Source: Brevibacillus laterosporus DSM 25
Lineage (GTDB): Bacteria; Bacillota; Bacilli; Brevibacillales; Brevibacillaceae
Length of the DNA: 64,000 nt
Assembly (NCBI RefSeq): GCF_002706795.1
Contig: NZ_CP017705.1
Coordinates: forward strand, 2,637,001 to 2,701,000
Direction of reading: 5' to 3'
This document shows, piece after piece, positions 10,429 through 19,567 of this stretch (positions are counted from its first letter, which is position 1; every line of letters begins with the position of its first letter). Both the position numbers and the translations under genes were made by a program. The notes under the pieces were generated by a model. The model was not told the DNA's origin. It saw only the letters and a program-made list of their open reading frames with translations, and ran no database searches.

Positions 10429-11709
10429 ATGGAACAACAGGCGATCATTGCACTTGTAATCTTCTTGGTTACGTATGCCATTATCATTTCAGAGAAAATT
10501 CACCGCACCATTATTGCGATGGTGGGGGCAGTATGTATGGTTATGCTAGGAATTGTTAGCCAAGAAACCGCATTACACCATATTGATTTTAATACGCTTG
10601 GGTTATTGATCGGAATGATGATTATTGTTGCGATTACAGCCAAGACAGGATTGTTTAAAGCTATTGCGATCTGGGCAGCGAAAAAGGCAAAGGGAAACCC
10701 ACTGTATATTTTAATTGCGTTATCGCTCATTACTGCTGTAGGTTCTGCCTTTTTAGATAACGTGACTACTGTCTTGCTGATGGTACCTGTTACGTTTAGT
10801 ATTACTCGAAAATTAAAGGTATCTGCGTTTCCGTATCTGATGTCAGAAATCCTGATGTCAAATATCGGAGGTACAGCAACAATGATCGGTGATCCGCCTA
10901 ATATCATGATTGGAAGTGCTGTTAAGGAGCTTTCCTTCGTGGCCTTTATCAATAATTTGACCCTTATCTCTATGTTTATAGCTGTGGTCACGATTGTGGT
11001 ACTTGCTTTTATGTTCCGTAAGCAATTGCATACGCAAGAAGAACTGCGCCAAAAGCTCATGAAGCTGGATGCTGCTGCTGAAATAACAGATCGAACGTTA
11101 TTAGTAAAATCACTGTTCGTTTTAGCGCTGACGATTATTGGATTCTTCTTACACCAAGTACTTCATCTTGAATCAGCTACAGTAGCGTTAGTCGGTGCCT
11201 TTTTATTGTTATTAATTACGGGCGAGCATTATTTAGAGGAAGCCTTAACCAAGGTAGAGTGGACAACGATCTTCTTTTTCGTAGGGTTGTTTGTACTCGT
11301 TTCAGGACTTGTCGAGACAGGAATTATTGCATCTCTCGCGCAGGAAGCGGTCAATCTAACGAAAGGAAACGTTACGGCAACTGCTCTTTTAATCCTGTGG
11401 TTGAGTGCGATTGCATCTGCTTTCGTGGACAATATTCCGTTTGTTGCAACCATGATCCCAATGATTCAGGAGATGGGACGAATGGGTATAGACAATCTGG
11501 AACCTTTGTGGTGGAGTCTGGCACTAGGGGCATGTTTAGGTGGTAATGGTTCTCTAGTTGGAGCGAGTGCTAACTTGATCGTAGCTGGTATTGCGGCTAA
11601 AGAAGGAGAAAAGATAACATTCCTTGGCTTTTTGAAAATTGGTTTTCCACTGATGATTCTATCCATCGTGATTTCAACCCTGTATATTTACCTCCGCTAT
11701 TTAATCTAG
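10429..11709 (+). CDS. ArsB/NhaD-family ion transporter
   Basis: Inner-membrane transporter of the ion-transporter superfamily, 426 residues with about 11 hydrophobic segments. Seen: FLDNVTTVLLMVPVT and the mirrored AFVDNIPFVATMIPM, the two inverted-repeat signature loops, plus IGDPPNIMIGSA and GANASANL-like GASANLIVAGIA. These features are shared by NhaD Na+/H+ antiporters and ArsB arsenite pumps. No ars regulator or arsenate reductase is near, so a Na+/H+ or anion role is as likely as arsenite export. ATG with AGGGGAGG upstream. Confidence 0.88.
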   Translation: MEQQAIIALVIFLVTYAIIISEKIHRTIIAMVGAVCMVMLGIVSQETALHHIDFNTLGLLIGMMIIVAITAKTGLFKAIAIWAAKKAKGNPLYILIALSLITAVGSAFLDNVTTVLLMVPVTFSITRKLKVSAFPYLMSEILMSNIGGTATMIGDPPNIMIGSAVKELSFVAFINNLTLISMFIAVVTIVVLAFMFRKQLHTQEELRQKLMKLDAAAEITDRTLLVKSLFVLALTIIGFFLHQVLHLESATVALVGAFLLLLITGEHYLEEALTKVEWTTIFFFVGLFVLVSGLVETGIIASLAQEAVNLTKGNVTATALLILWLSAIASAFVDNIPFVATMIPMIQEMGRMGIDNLEPLWWSLALGACLGGNGSLVGASANLIVAGIAAKEGEKITFLGFLKIGFPLMILSIVISTLYIYLRYLI

Positions 11710-11741
11710 CGTTTGACTGAAAGTTGTTATGTGAATGTAAG

Positions 11742-11785
11742 CAAACAAAGCCTACTTCGTTATTAGACGAGGTAGGCTTTTCTAC
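11742..11785 (+). terminator. terminator of the ion-transporter gene
   Basis: AAGCCTACTTCGT pairs with ACGAGGTAGGCTT and is followed by TTCT. Confidence 0.75.
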
Positions 11786-11894
11786 TTCTAACGGGATCTT
11801 ACCTTCTTCTTTACAAAAAAAATAGATTTTGCTAATATGAAACTCTTGACTAATTTTTCTGAATAACAACACAGGTAAGTAAAGGAGGGAGGCT

Positions 11895-12674
11895 ATGGTT
11901 TATTATGTACTGGCTATTAAAACCTACAAAGCAAACGTTCAGTATCGCATGGCTCATTTTATTAACACGATAGGAAGCTGTATTTTTGGTTTTGTCATGA
12001 TGGCGATTTGGACAGGCGTCATGAATGGCAAAGAAGCGCTCAGTCCTCTTGCTTTACATGATGTTCTCTTTTATTTAGTTCTCACCCAATGTATGCTATG
12101 GATCACTACTTTTCTAACTCCAGGACTTTCTATACCTGAATGGGTTCGTACGGGACAAATCTCCCTACATATCATGAAACCCATTCATTTTTATTTTTAT
12201 ACAGTGAGTCAGGAAATAGGCCGGATTGTTTATAATTTTTTTCACCGTTTTCTTCCGATTTATCTGATTCTTTCTTGTGTTGTTGGCTTTTACGTACCTA
12301 CGAATTTCATAACCATAGTATGGTTTGGCTTATCGGCATGTTGTGCGGTTGGTATTGGTCTTAATTTATATTTCATGGTAGGCATTTTAGCTTTTTGGAG
12401 TACCGAAGTAAAATGGGCTCACTATTTTAATCAGTCCTTAATGCTATTACTAGGTGGTCAAATGCTACCTTTGGAGTTTTTTCCCCGTTCTTTGGAAATG
12501 ATCCTATCTTACTTCCCCTATGCAGGTATTCTTTATTATCCAAGCATGATCCTACTAGAAAAGCAGGGCCCACAGGCGATCTTTATCCAGGTGGTATGGG
12601 TTATCTTGTTAACCTTATGTAATATGATCTTGGCTAGGCTGGCACAAAAACACTTGGAAGTCCAAGGTGGTTAG
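11895..12674 (+). CDS. ABC-2 type permease (DUF990-like), first subunit
   Basis: Polytopic membrane protein of 259 residues with about six hydrophobic helices, in a permease-permease-ATPase operon (11895-14483). The layout and length match the ABC-2 permeases of the DUF990/ABC2_membrane_6 group. Residues PEWVRTGQISLHIMKPI and GGQMLPLEFFP are typical loop positions. ATG with GGAGGGAGGCT upstream. Start of the operon; the second permease begins 11 bases after the stop. Substrate unknown. Confidence 0.85.
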   Translation: MVYYVLAIKTYKANVQYRMAHFINTIGSCIFGFVMMAIWTGVMNGKEALSPLALHDVLFYLVLTQCMLWITTFLTPGLSIPEWVRTGQISLHIMKPIHFYFYTVSQEIGRIVYNFFHRFLPIYLILSCVVGFYVPTNFITIVWFGLSACCAVGIGLNLYFMVGILAFWSTEVKWAHYFNQSLMLLLGGQMLPLEFFPRSLEMILSYFPYAGILYYPSMILLEKQGPQAIFIQVVWVILLTLCNMILARLAQKHLEVQGG

Positions 12675-12685
12675 GAGGGAGAGCG

Positions 12686-13474
12686 ATGCTAAGAATTTAT
12701 GGACGATTATTACGAGCAAGTATCCGCTCGCGTATGCAATATAAATGGAATTTCATTATCTCTAATTTGATGATAGGACTCTTACTTTTAGTCGATTTTC
12801 TTGGAATAACAGTGTTATTATGGAAGTTTACTGACATCCAAGGATGGACCCTCTATGAGCTAGGTTTAATTTTTGGTTGTGCTACCATTTCAGAGGCGAT
12901 GTTTCGAATGTTTGCTTCCGAAATACATGAGTTTGAAAGATACATTTTACAGGGAGAATTCGATAGTTTATTAATTCGCCCCCTCTCTCCATTAATGTTG
13001 TTATTAAGCCGTAATATTGATATTGGAAGACTAGGTCAATTGGGACAAGGTATGCTTGTCTGTGGCTACTCTCTGATTCAGCTAGTGAGGCAGGGGCAGG
13101 ATGTCACAAGTATCCTGATGTGGTTGCCTATTATCATAATGGGAGGGGCATTTATCTGCTTTTCTTTATCGCTGATCGTGGCTACATGTAGCTTTTGGAT
13201 GGGAAGAATCAGTGATTTACAGGTGTTTTTATTCTATGCTCCAATGAATGCGTCTAAATATCCTATTAGCTTATATACGGGATGGTTAAAGACACTGTTC
13301 TTTACACTGATGCCGATTGCTTTTGTGAACTACACAGCTCTTTCCTACTTACTAGATAAGGGAGGGAACTGGATACAAGTATTGATTAGTCCACTTGTTG
13401 CCCTTGTTTTCCTTGGAGCGGCAATTTCCTTTTGGAATTTTGGTATCAGACATTACCACAGTACGGGCAATTAA
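12686..13474 (+). CDS. ABC-2 type permease (DUF990-like), second subunit
   Basis: 262 residues, six or so membrane helices, with EFERYILQGEFDSLLIRPLSPL, the loop characteristic of the partner permease in this family. Its ATG follows GGAGGGAGAGCG. It probably forms a heterodimer with the product of the gene immediately upstream, energised by the ATPase encoded 25 bases downstream. Confidence 0.85.
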   Translation: MLRIYGRLLRASIRSRMQYKWNFIISNLMIGLLLLVDFLGITVLLWKFTDIQGWTLYELGLIFGCATISEAMFRMFASEIHEFERYILQGEFDSLLIRPLSPLMLLLSRNIDIGRLGQLGQGMLVCGYSLIQLVRQGQDVTSILMWLPIIIMGGAFICFSLSLIVATCSFWMGRISDLQVFLFYAPMNASKYPISLYTGWLKTLFFTLMPIAFVNYTALSYLLDKGGNWIQVLISPLVALVFLGAAISFWNFGIRHYHSTGN

Positions 13475-13499
13475 TAAAAGATGGAAAGGGGGAATTACG

Positions 13500-14483
13500 A
13501 TGATCATAGCACGAGGAATTTATAAACATTTTGAGCTGGCGAAACCAAAAACGGGGCGGTTTTCCTCTATTCGCAGTCTCTTTTCACGGGAGAGGCGAAT
13601 TGTGCATGCTGTTCATGATATTTCGTTTGAGATTGGCAAGGGAGAAGCGGTCGGCTACATTGGACCAAACGGAGCGGGAAAATCCACAACCATTAAAATG
13701 CTTTGTGGCATTCTGCATCCTTCTTCCGGTGAAATCAGGGTTAGCGGGCTACATCCAGAGCGTCAGCGCAAAAAACTAGCTCATCAGATTGGTGTAGTTT
13801 TTGGGCAACGTACTCAACTGTGGTGGGATCTGCCTGTTCGTGATTCTTTTGAAATTATCAAGGAAATGTACAAGGTTGAGGAGGCACAGTATCGCTCTCG
13901 TTTATTGCAATATGATGATCTTTTACATATAGAAGAGTTTATTGATACACCTGTACGTAAACTATCACTAGGGCAACGTATGAGAGCTGATCTGGTAGCT
14001 GCTTTGTTACATAATCCGGATGTATTATTTTTGGACGAACCAACAATTGGGCTGGATGTGGTAGCGAAAACCAATATTCGGAGCTTTTTACAACAGATCA
14101 ATAAACAAGAACAGAAAACGATCTTACTCACCACACATGACATGGATGATATAGAATCTATCTGTTCCAGAGTGATGATTATCAACCATGGTACGATTAT
14201 CTCAGATGGTAGTATGGATCAGCTACGTGAGCAGATTGGATTACCTAGTATGTTACAGATTGAGTATAAGGACATTCCTCATCCACTGCCATTGCCAGCA
14301 GGTGTTACCTATGAAGTGATTGATAAACAAGTAACGTTTCTTTATGACAAACGCTTGATTACTGCTATAGACTTACTTACTAGTGTTGGTAGATGGGGAG
14401 AAGTTGGTGATATATCCATGCAAGAAGCAGAGGTGGAGGAGCTAATTCGGAAGGTATATGAAAGACCATTGACTGTGACCTGA
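13500..14483 (+). CDS. ABC transporter ATP-binding protein (NatA-like)
   Basis: ATPase of the 11895-14483 exporter. Seen: Walker A GPNGAGKST, GVVFGQRTQLWWDLPVRDSF as Q-loop, signature LSLGQRMRADL, Walker B VLFLDEPTIGLD and H-loop TTHDMDDIE. 327 residues including a C-terminal regulatory extension of ~90 residues. The start is ATG 13500 after AAAGGGGGAATTAC. The frame is open upstream to 13395 but that part lies inside the permease gene. The insert GRFSSIRSLFSRERRIVHAV near residues 18-37 is usual in this subfamily. Confidence 0.92.
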   Translation: MIIARGIYKHFELAKPKTGRFSSIRSLFSRERRIVHAVHDISFEIGKGEAVGYIGPNGAGKSTTIKMLCGILHPSSGEIRVSGLHPERQRKKLAHQIGVVFGQRTQLWWDLPVRDSFEIIKEMYKVEEAQYRSRLLQYDDLLHIEEFIDTPVRKLSLGQRMRADLVAALLHNPDVLFLDEPTIGLDVVAKTNIRSFLQQINKQEQKTILLTTHDMDDIESICSRVMIINHGTIISDGSMDQLREQIGLPSMLQIEYKDIPHPLPLPAGVTYEVIDKQVTFLYDKRLITAIDLLTSVGRWGEVGDISMQEAEVEELIRKVYERPLTVT

Positions 14484-14801
14484 GAAATGTCGGATTTATT
14501 TCCCAAGAAATGACATGCTTTGCTAAGGGGTCACTTGTTTGTCGGTTTACAGCTTTATCATGTGCACATGACGACAAGAACCTCCCTTTACTTCTTAGCA
14601 AGGTCAGATGTAAACCTAAATAGTTGAATCTTTTTTTGCAATAAATTTCCTGCTAAAAAATTGCTCAAACTAGACATTTGGACATGTAAAGGCCCTTGTA
14701 ATGGGTTAAAAAGGAATGAACTAGTTTGTGGAAATAATCACTCTATTCTATAATATAGAATATGGGTCTACGAGTGTGCGAATAAAAAAGGGGAAGAGAT
14801 A
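14484..14801. other. 318-base gap with nested inverted repeats
   Basis: No convincing coding frame. TTGCTAAG (about 14519) and CTTAGCAA (about 14596) bracket ~75 bases containing TTGTCG/CGACAA arms and a perfect 12-bp palindrome CATGTGCACATG (14559-14570). It could fold into one long structure. No T-run marks it as a terminator. The downstream half is the leader of the next gene. Confidence 0.35.
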
Positions 14802-15146
14802 ATGAAAATTCTGTCTGTTATAGGGGAAAGCGTGCCCGCTGGAAAAGGGGGATCACCTGCGGACACCTTTGAGCGATCAGTTGTCATTTATCAAGTAGGA
14901 AAAGAAACGAAAACGCTTACTGTTACCTATGTCCGTTTTTTCGAGAAGCTTCTAGCCCAACAAGGAGTGTACGATCAGGAGAAGGAAGGGGTACCTGTAA
15001 ATCAAATAGCAGCTACTCTCTTTTTAGAACAAAATCCTCAGGCAAAAGAATCTCGCCACTATTTTAACGATGCGGAATCGTTCACTACGTTATTTACAAC
15101 GTTTTCTATAGAAAAGTGGAAAGAAGAATATTCCTCTTTGGTATGA
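14802..15146 (+). CDS. hypothetical protein, 114 residues
   Basis: Small soluble protein with no family recognised. It has no signal peptide or membrane segment; the composition is mixed with an acidic C-terminal half (FNDAESFTTLFTTFSIEKW). The ATG has AAAAGGGGAAGAGATA upstream, a good ribosome site, and it stands alone between two intergenic spacers, so it is probably real. Confidence 0.65.
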   Translation: MKILSVIGESVPAGKGGSPADTFERSVVIYQVGKETKTLTVTYVRFFEKLLAQQGVYDQEKEGVPVNQIAATLFLEQNPQAKESRHYFNDAESFTTLFTTFSIEKWKEEYSSLV

Positions 15147-15366
15147 GATGTCAAATTGTCGTCGATACAGAGTAGAAATCGTACATATTCTGGGCTAAAA
15201 TATCACATTTTTGTGACAATGCGTTTTTACAGCACTTGAATTATTGCAGTTCCCCTCGAAGTTTTGCATAATAGAATTTGTATTACTTGATAACTATTCT
15301 TATTTAGCGGTTAATCATATACAATCGTGAACAAGAAACGACATAGATAGAGGGGCGAAGCACGGA

Positions 15367-16116
15367 ATGAAACAAGTCGGAGTACTCATTATAGGTCATG
15401 GTTCCAGCAGTGCAGCATGGGTGGAGCTTGTGGATCAGGCAGTTGCTAGTTTAGACATCCGGGTACCTTACACCACCTGTTTTCTGGAAATGGTAGAAGG
15501 ACGCCTTGTTGAGGATGGTCTACGAGAACTTGAGGCTCGCGGTGTAGAAAAAGTCATTGCGATTCCCCTCTTTGTTGCAGAAGGCAGTACGCATATTGAT
15601 GAGATCGGCTATTTGTTAGGTGCTACCGATAATAAATTGGATGATGAGTGGGAACGATTACACACAACAATGGAAATGATCTATTGCCCACCAATGAACG
15701 ATCACCCGTTTATTTTGGATATTTTAGAAGAGCGGATTCGCGAGCTTTCCTCGGACCCACAAGAAGAGATCCTGTTCCTAGTTGGACATGGAGCAGACGA
15801 AGGAGAAAATCATCGGAAGTGGGAAGAAGTATTACAGAGTATGACACAGACTTTGAAGGAACGCTTGAAATTCTCTGAGGCTACCTATGGAACTCTGCAT
15901 CCGGACAATCTTCGCTCTCGGGCAGAAGAAGCAATCAATCAAGGCAGAACAATTGTTATCCCGTTATTCTTGAGCGAAGGATATTTCACTAAGAAGGTCA
16001 TCCCCTCCAATTTGGATGGCTTAAACTATGCCTATAGTGGTAAAACATACCTGCCACATCCTTTTGTAGCGAAATGGTTACAAGAAGTTGTAGATGAACA
16101 GGTGCATAATGCGTAG
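15367..16116 (+). CDS. CbiX/SirB-like chelatase
   Basis: Probable sirohydrochlorin ferro/cobaltochelatase-like protein. Seen: VLIIGHGSSSAAW at the N-terminus, where the His of GHGS is a metal-binding residue in the CbiX family, AIPLFVAEGSTHIDEIG with the second active-site His, and a second half with LVGHGADEGENH and VIPLFLSEGYFTKK, i.e. two CbiX-like repeats in 249 residues. No cobalamin or sirohaem genes are adjacent, so the metal and substrate are open. The ATG follows GAGGGGCGAAGCACGGA. Confidence 0.8.
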   Translation: MKQVGVLIIGHGSSSAAWVELVDQAVASLDIRVPYTTCFLEMVEGRLVEDGLRELEARGVEKVIAIPLFVAEGSTHIDEIGYLLGATDNKLDDEWERLHTTMEMIYCPPMNDHPFILDILEERIRELSSDPQEEILFLVGHGADEGENHRKWEEVLQSMTQTLKERLKFSEATYGTLHPDNLRSRAEEAINQGRTIVIPLFLSEGYFTKKVIPSNLDGLNYAYSGKTYLPHPFVAKWLQEVVDEQVHNA

Positions 16117-16130
16117 AAGATAGAATAATC

Positions 16131-16167
16131 TACAAGAAGGCTCAACAACAGAGGCCTTCTTTTTTCT
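16131..16167 (+). terminator. terminator of the chelatase gene
   Basis: AAGAAGGC ... GGCCTTCTT arms followed by six T residues. Confidence 0.75.
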
Positions 16168-16365
16168 TGTGTAAGGCAGTAGGAGAAACTTGATGTAAAA
16201 TAGGAGAAGTGCAACAATGATTCATGCAAGGATTGGTTGTACTTATTTATGAAAAAATGATGTTGTAGTCACAATGCAAAGGAATGCTTACATAAAATGA
16301 AGAAGTCGGGGAAAACGAGTAGAATGAGGTAGAACCGCGTTTGTTTTCAGAAAGAGAGGGTATCT

Positions 16366-17100
16366 ATGATTGAAGTACAGAGTGTGACAAAAGCATTTAA
16401 AGATGTCGTTGCTGTCGATCAGCTTTCACTACTATGTCGACCAGGAGAGGTACTGGGGCTTCTAGGGGAAAATGGAGCAGGTAAGACTACCACGATGCGC
16501 ATGATGGCAACAATTTTGACCCCTACCAACGGCGATATTATCATGGATGGTTACTCAGTTAAAACACATCCGATGGAAGTCCGTAAACGCATTGGATTGT
16601 TGTTCGGCGGAGATGTGGAGCTATACGCTAGGTTGACAGCAAGGGAGAATATTCAATACATAGGGAAGCTACATGGGTTGGATCAGAAGCTCTTAGATCA
16701 GCGAATTGAACAGGTTAGTAAGCAATTGGACATGAGTGAATTCTTGGATCGTCGTGTAGGTCCTTTTTCCCGAGGAATGCGACAGAAGGTAGCGATTGCG
16801 AGGTCGTTAGTGCATGATCCAAAGGTAATTTTGTTTGACGAGCCTACTACAGGTTTAGATATTACAGCAGCTAGTGTATTTCGACGCTTAATTAAAGAAT
16901 TACAACAGCAGAATAAAACGATACTATTTTCCACACATAACATGGGGGAAGTAGAGAAGCTATGCTCTAGAGTAACAATCATGCATAAAGGGAAGATGAT
17001 TGTAGAAGGGACGATCCCGGCTTTGCGTAAACGCTATGATCTACAGGATATGGACGACATCTTTATGCGAGCGGTCGGAGGTGAGAAAGAAAATGAATAG
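16366..17100 (+). CDS. natA: Na+ ABC efflux ATP-binding protein NatA-like
   Basis: Cytosolic ATPase, 244 residues. Seen: Walker A GENGAGKTTT, LLFGGDVELYARLTARENI, signature FSRGMRQKVAIA, Walker B VILFDEPTTGLD, H-loop STHNMGEVE. The LFGG/ELYARLT loop and the paired NatB-type permease favour the NatAB sodium-extrusion family of Bacillus. ATG with GAAAGAGAGGG upstream. The last eight bases overlap natB, so the two are co-translated. Confidence 0.87.
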   Translation: MIEVQSVTKAFKDVVAVDQLSLLCRPGEVLGLLGENGAGKTTTMRMMATILTPTNGDIIMDGYSVKTHPMEVRKRIGLLFGGDVELYARLTARENIQYIGKLHGLDQKLLDQRIEQVSKQLDMSEFLDRRVGPFSRGMRQKVAIARSLVHDPKVILFDEPTTGLDITAASVFRRLIKELQQQNKTILFSTHNMGEVEKLCSRVTIMHKGKMIVEGTIPALRKRYDLQDMDDIFMRAVGGEKENE

Positions 17101-18277
17101 ACAGCATATCTGGATTGTTTTTCAAAAGGAAATGACGGACCTCATACGGGACCGCAAAACGTGGATCGGAGCTTTAGTCATACCATTGGTAGTTGTACCA
17201 TTATTTGTATTTCTAATGTCATTTTCTATGAATGGAGTAGCCAAAGAAGCACAATCCTTCGTGCCGCTGATTGTTAATGCAGATAGTCAGCATCCCTTTG
17301 TACAAATCTTACAAAAAAATGATAGTGTAAAAATGATTCAGGTAGAAGATCCTTTAGTAGCAATTAAGAATGGTAATGCGAGAGCTTTCATAAAATTGCC
17401 GGAGCAATTGCAGAGTAAGCTCCAAGCTGGTGAGGCTGTTGATATCACCGTCTGGTATGATCCTTCTAATCAAAAGTCTACTTACGCCAAAACGTTAATT
17501 GAAAAATCCATAAAGGAATATGAAAGAGAAGTTGTCTCTAAGCGTTTGCAGCATGTGGGCTTGTCGATTGAAGCGATCGAACCAATGCATACCAATTTTG
17601 AAAGCGTAGCAAGCGATGAAAAGGTGTCTGGTAGTATTTTATCTGGAGTTCTGATTATCCTCATGATTGCTTCTTTAATCTCTGGGGGCTTACCAGCTGC
17701 CACAGACTTAATTGCGGGAGAGAAGGAACGAGGTACGTTAGAGACACTGATAAGTGCCCCGATAACCGCTAATAGCGTGTTAACAGCGAAGTTATTTACC
17801 GTCATGATCATGAGTGGCGTCAGTTCGCTAGCTTCGGTGATTAGTGTTTCGTTAATTTTTTCGTTTATCTCAATGAATCACGATGCTGGAGGACTCTCCT
17901 TGCAATTTTTCACCACTAGCTCGATCATCGTGTTGTTTGTGGTGCTCATATTACTTTCGGCTATGTTTGCTGGCATCATGTTAAGTATTAGTTCTTTTGC
18001 TAAATCCTTTAAGGAAGCGCAGACATACATGACCCCACTTGTCTTGGTAGGATTAGTACCTGCTTACCTGATGATGCCTCTTAATCCGATTGACATTCCA
18101 TATGCGTACTATATGTTGCCGATCTTTAATGGGGTGGCGATTTTTAAAGAGATTTTCTATGGGGAGCTCCAACCTATGCATGCCCTTCTAGTAGTGTTCA
18201 CCTCGCTTTGCTATGTAATCATAGCCATTAAGGTGGCAGCGAAGTTCTTTAAACGGGAGAATTTGTTAGTGAAATAA
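17093..18277 (+). CDS. natB: Na+ ABC efflux permease NatB-like
   Basis: 394-residue ABC-2 permease: one N-terminal helix (about residues 25-45), an extracytoplasmic domain of ~130 residues, then five to six helices. AGEKERGTLETLISAPI is the typical ABC-2/NatB cytoplasmic loop. The start at ATG 17093 is chosen because GGAGGTGAGAAAG precedes it. The frame is open back to 17036 only through overlap with natA. Ends the natAB operon. Confidence 0.87.
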   Translation: MNRQHIWIVFQKEMTDLIRDRKTWIGALVIPLVVVPLFVFLMSFSMNGVAKEAQSFVPLIVNADSQHPFVQILQKNDSVKMIQVEDPLVAIKNGNARAFIKLPEQLQSKLQAGEAVDITVWYDPSNQKSTYAKTLIEKSIKEYEREVVSKRLQHVGLSIEAIEPMHTNFESVASDEKVSGSILSGVLIILMIASLISGGLPAATDLIAGEKERGTLETLISAPITANSVLTAKLFTVMIMSGVSSLASVISVSLIFSFISMNHDAGGLSLQFFTTSSIIVLFVVLILLSAMFAGIMLSISSFAKSFKEAQTYMTPLVLVGLVPAYLMMPLNPIDIPYAYYMLPIFNGVAIFKEIFYGELQPMHALLVVFTSLCYVIIAIKVAAKFFKRENLLVK

Positions 18278-18279
18278 AA

Positions 18280-18316
18280 ATAGCTTGGCTCTTAGCGGAG
18301 CCAAGCTTGTATTATA
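18280..18316 (+). terminator. terminator between natB and the glucokinase gene
   Basis: AGCTTGGCTC and GAGCCAAGCT form a perfect 10-bp stem with a 6-base loop. The T-run is weak, so it may act as a convergent-gene hairpin. Confidence 0.65.
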
Positions 18317-18418
18317 GTTACAACCAATCAGCAGGACTTCGCTCAAATCACAGAATCAGGATAACAAGTCCAGCGCTTGTCTATATCTATCAGCTATTGA
18401 TAGAAAAAGCTACTCAAT

Positions 18419-19384
18419 TTACACGGACTGCCCCTGCTTTACTAGCCAGCCGGCCCCAATTACACCCGCATCATTTCCAAGTGTAGCCGGCAGAATTTCG
18501 CATGAATCTGCGGCAATTTTCCATGTGTAGGAATCAAAAGACTTACGGATCAGCCTGAATAGAACATCACCTGCTGCGGATACACCGCCACCGATCACAA
18601 TTTTGGCAGGGTTCAGTAGGTTAGCTATGTGAGACAGACCAAATCCGGTGTAAAACGCAGCCTGGTCAATGACCTCTTGAGCTGCTATATCTCCTTCTGC
18701 CGCTGCATCAAAGGCATCCTTGGCAGTTAAGGAGCCTTTCTCTGCTAGCTGCTTAGCTAAATACGTACTGCGTCCTTCCTTCGCCGCTTTTTCTATCCCT
18801 AAAATAATCGCTGTCGCTGAACCATATCGCTCCATGCAGCCCTTTTTACCGCAATTGCATAGTGGACCATCTGGATTAACAGTTACGTGACCAATTTCGC
18901 CACCGACTCCTTTTACACCATGGACGATCTTGCCGTCGATAATAATTCCTCCGCCAATACCTGTACCGAGTGTAATAGCAACCAGGTTATCTGTTCCTTG
19001 TCCAGCACCACACCACATTTCACCGAGAGCGGCTGCGTTGGCGTCATTTTCTACATATGTGGGTAGACCAGTCAAAGCTTCTGTTTTAGCCTTCAACGCA
19101 GTATCCTTTAGACCAAGATTCACCGCTTCATATACAAAGCCCGTGTCCGTATCTACCGGCCCAGGAACTCCGATACCAATCCCATAGGCGTCTTCTTTGG
19201 TGAAGCCCTGCTCGGCCATCAGTTGGTCGATTGTACTTGTCATCTGCTGAATAATCGCATCTTCTCCCTCAGGAACAGGAGTAGGTATTTGGGTTTTTGT
19301 AATAATTTTCCCGTTAGGATCTAGTAAAGCTATCTTAATCGTGGTTCCCCCGATATCCACTCCTACAATCATACGCTTCGTCAA
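18419..19384 (-). CDS. glcK: ROK family glucokinase
   Basis: Phosphorylates glucose with ATP at entry to glycolysis. Seen: N-terminal phosphate motif GVDIGGTTIKIALLD, sugar-binding GIGVPGPVD, VENDANAAALGE, GTGIGGGIIIDG, and the ROK signature with the zinc-binding GHVTV...CNCGKKGCMERYGS. 321 residues, standard. Start ATG 19384 with AGGGGTGTATGA upstream. Divergent from the lipid kinase gene. No transporter or operator is seen nearby, so it is likely constitutive. Confidence 0.93.
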   Translation of the reverse strand: MTKRMIVGVDIGGTTIKIALLDPNGKIITKTQIPTPVPEGEDAIIQQMTSTIDQLMAEQGFTKEDAYGIGIGVPGPVDTDTGFVYEAVNLGLKDTALKAKTEALTGLPTYVENDANAAALGEMWCGAGQGTDNLVAITLGTGIGGGIIIDGKIVHGVKGVGGEIGHVTVNPDGPLCNCGKKGCMERYGSATAIILGIEKAAKEGRSTYLAKQLAEKGSLTAKDAFDAAAEGDIAAQEVIDQAAFYTGFGLSHIANLLNPAKIVIGGGVSAAGDVLFRLIRKSFDSYTWKIAADSCEILPATLGNDAGVIGAGWLVKQGQSV

Positions 19385-19567
19385 ACTTCATACACCCCTC
19401 GCACAAGTCATCTTTTCACTAATAGTACCATGAGCAGAGGGGATAAAATAGGCAAAATCATGTGACAAACCGCATAATGATTCCCAAAAATGGTCATACA
19501 GGATATGATGGGTATGGTATCATGATAAAATTCGAAAATATATACGTAACGGAAGAAGGGGACGCGA

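Noticed and set aside
10429..11709. Arsenite resistance operon
   Set aside because: Only the ArsB/NhaD-like pump is present; no arsR or arsC is adjacent, so arsenic resistance is not claimed.
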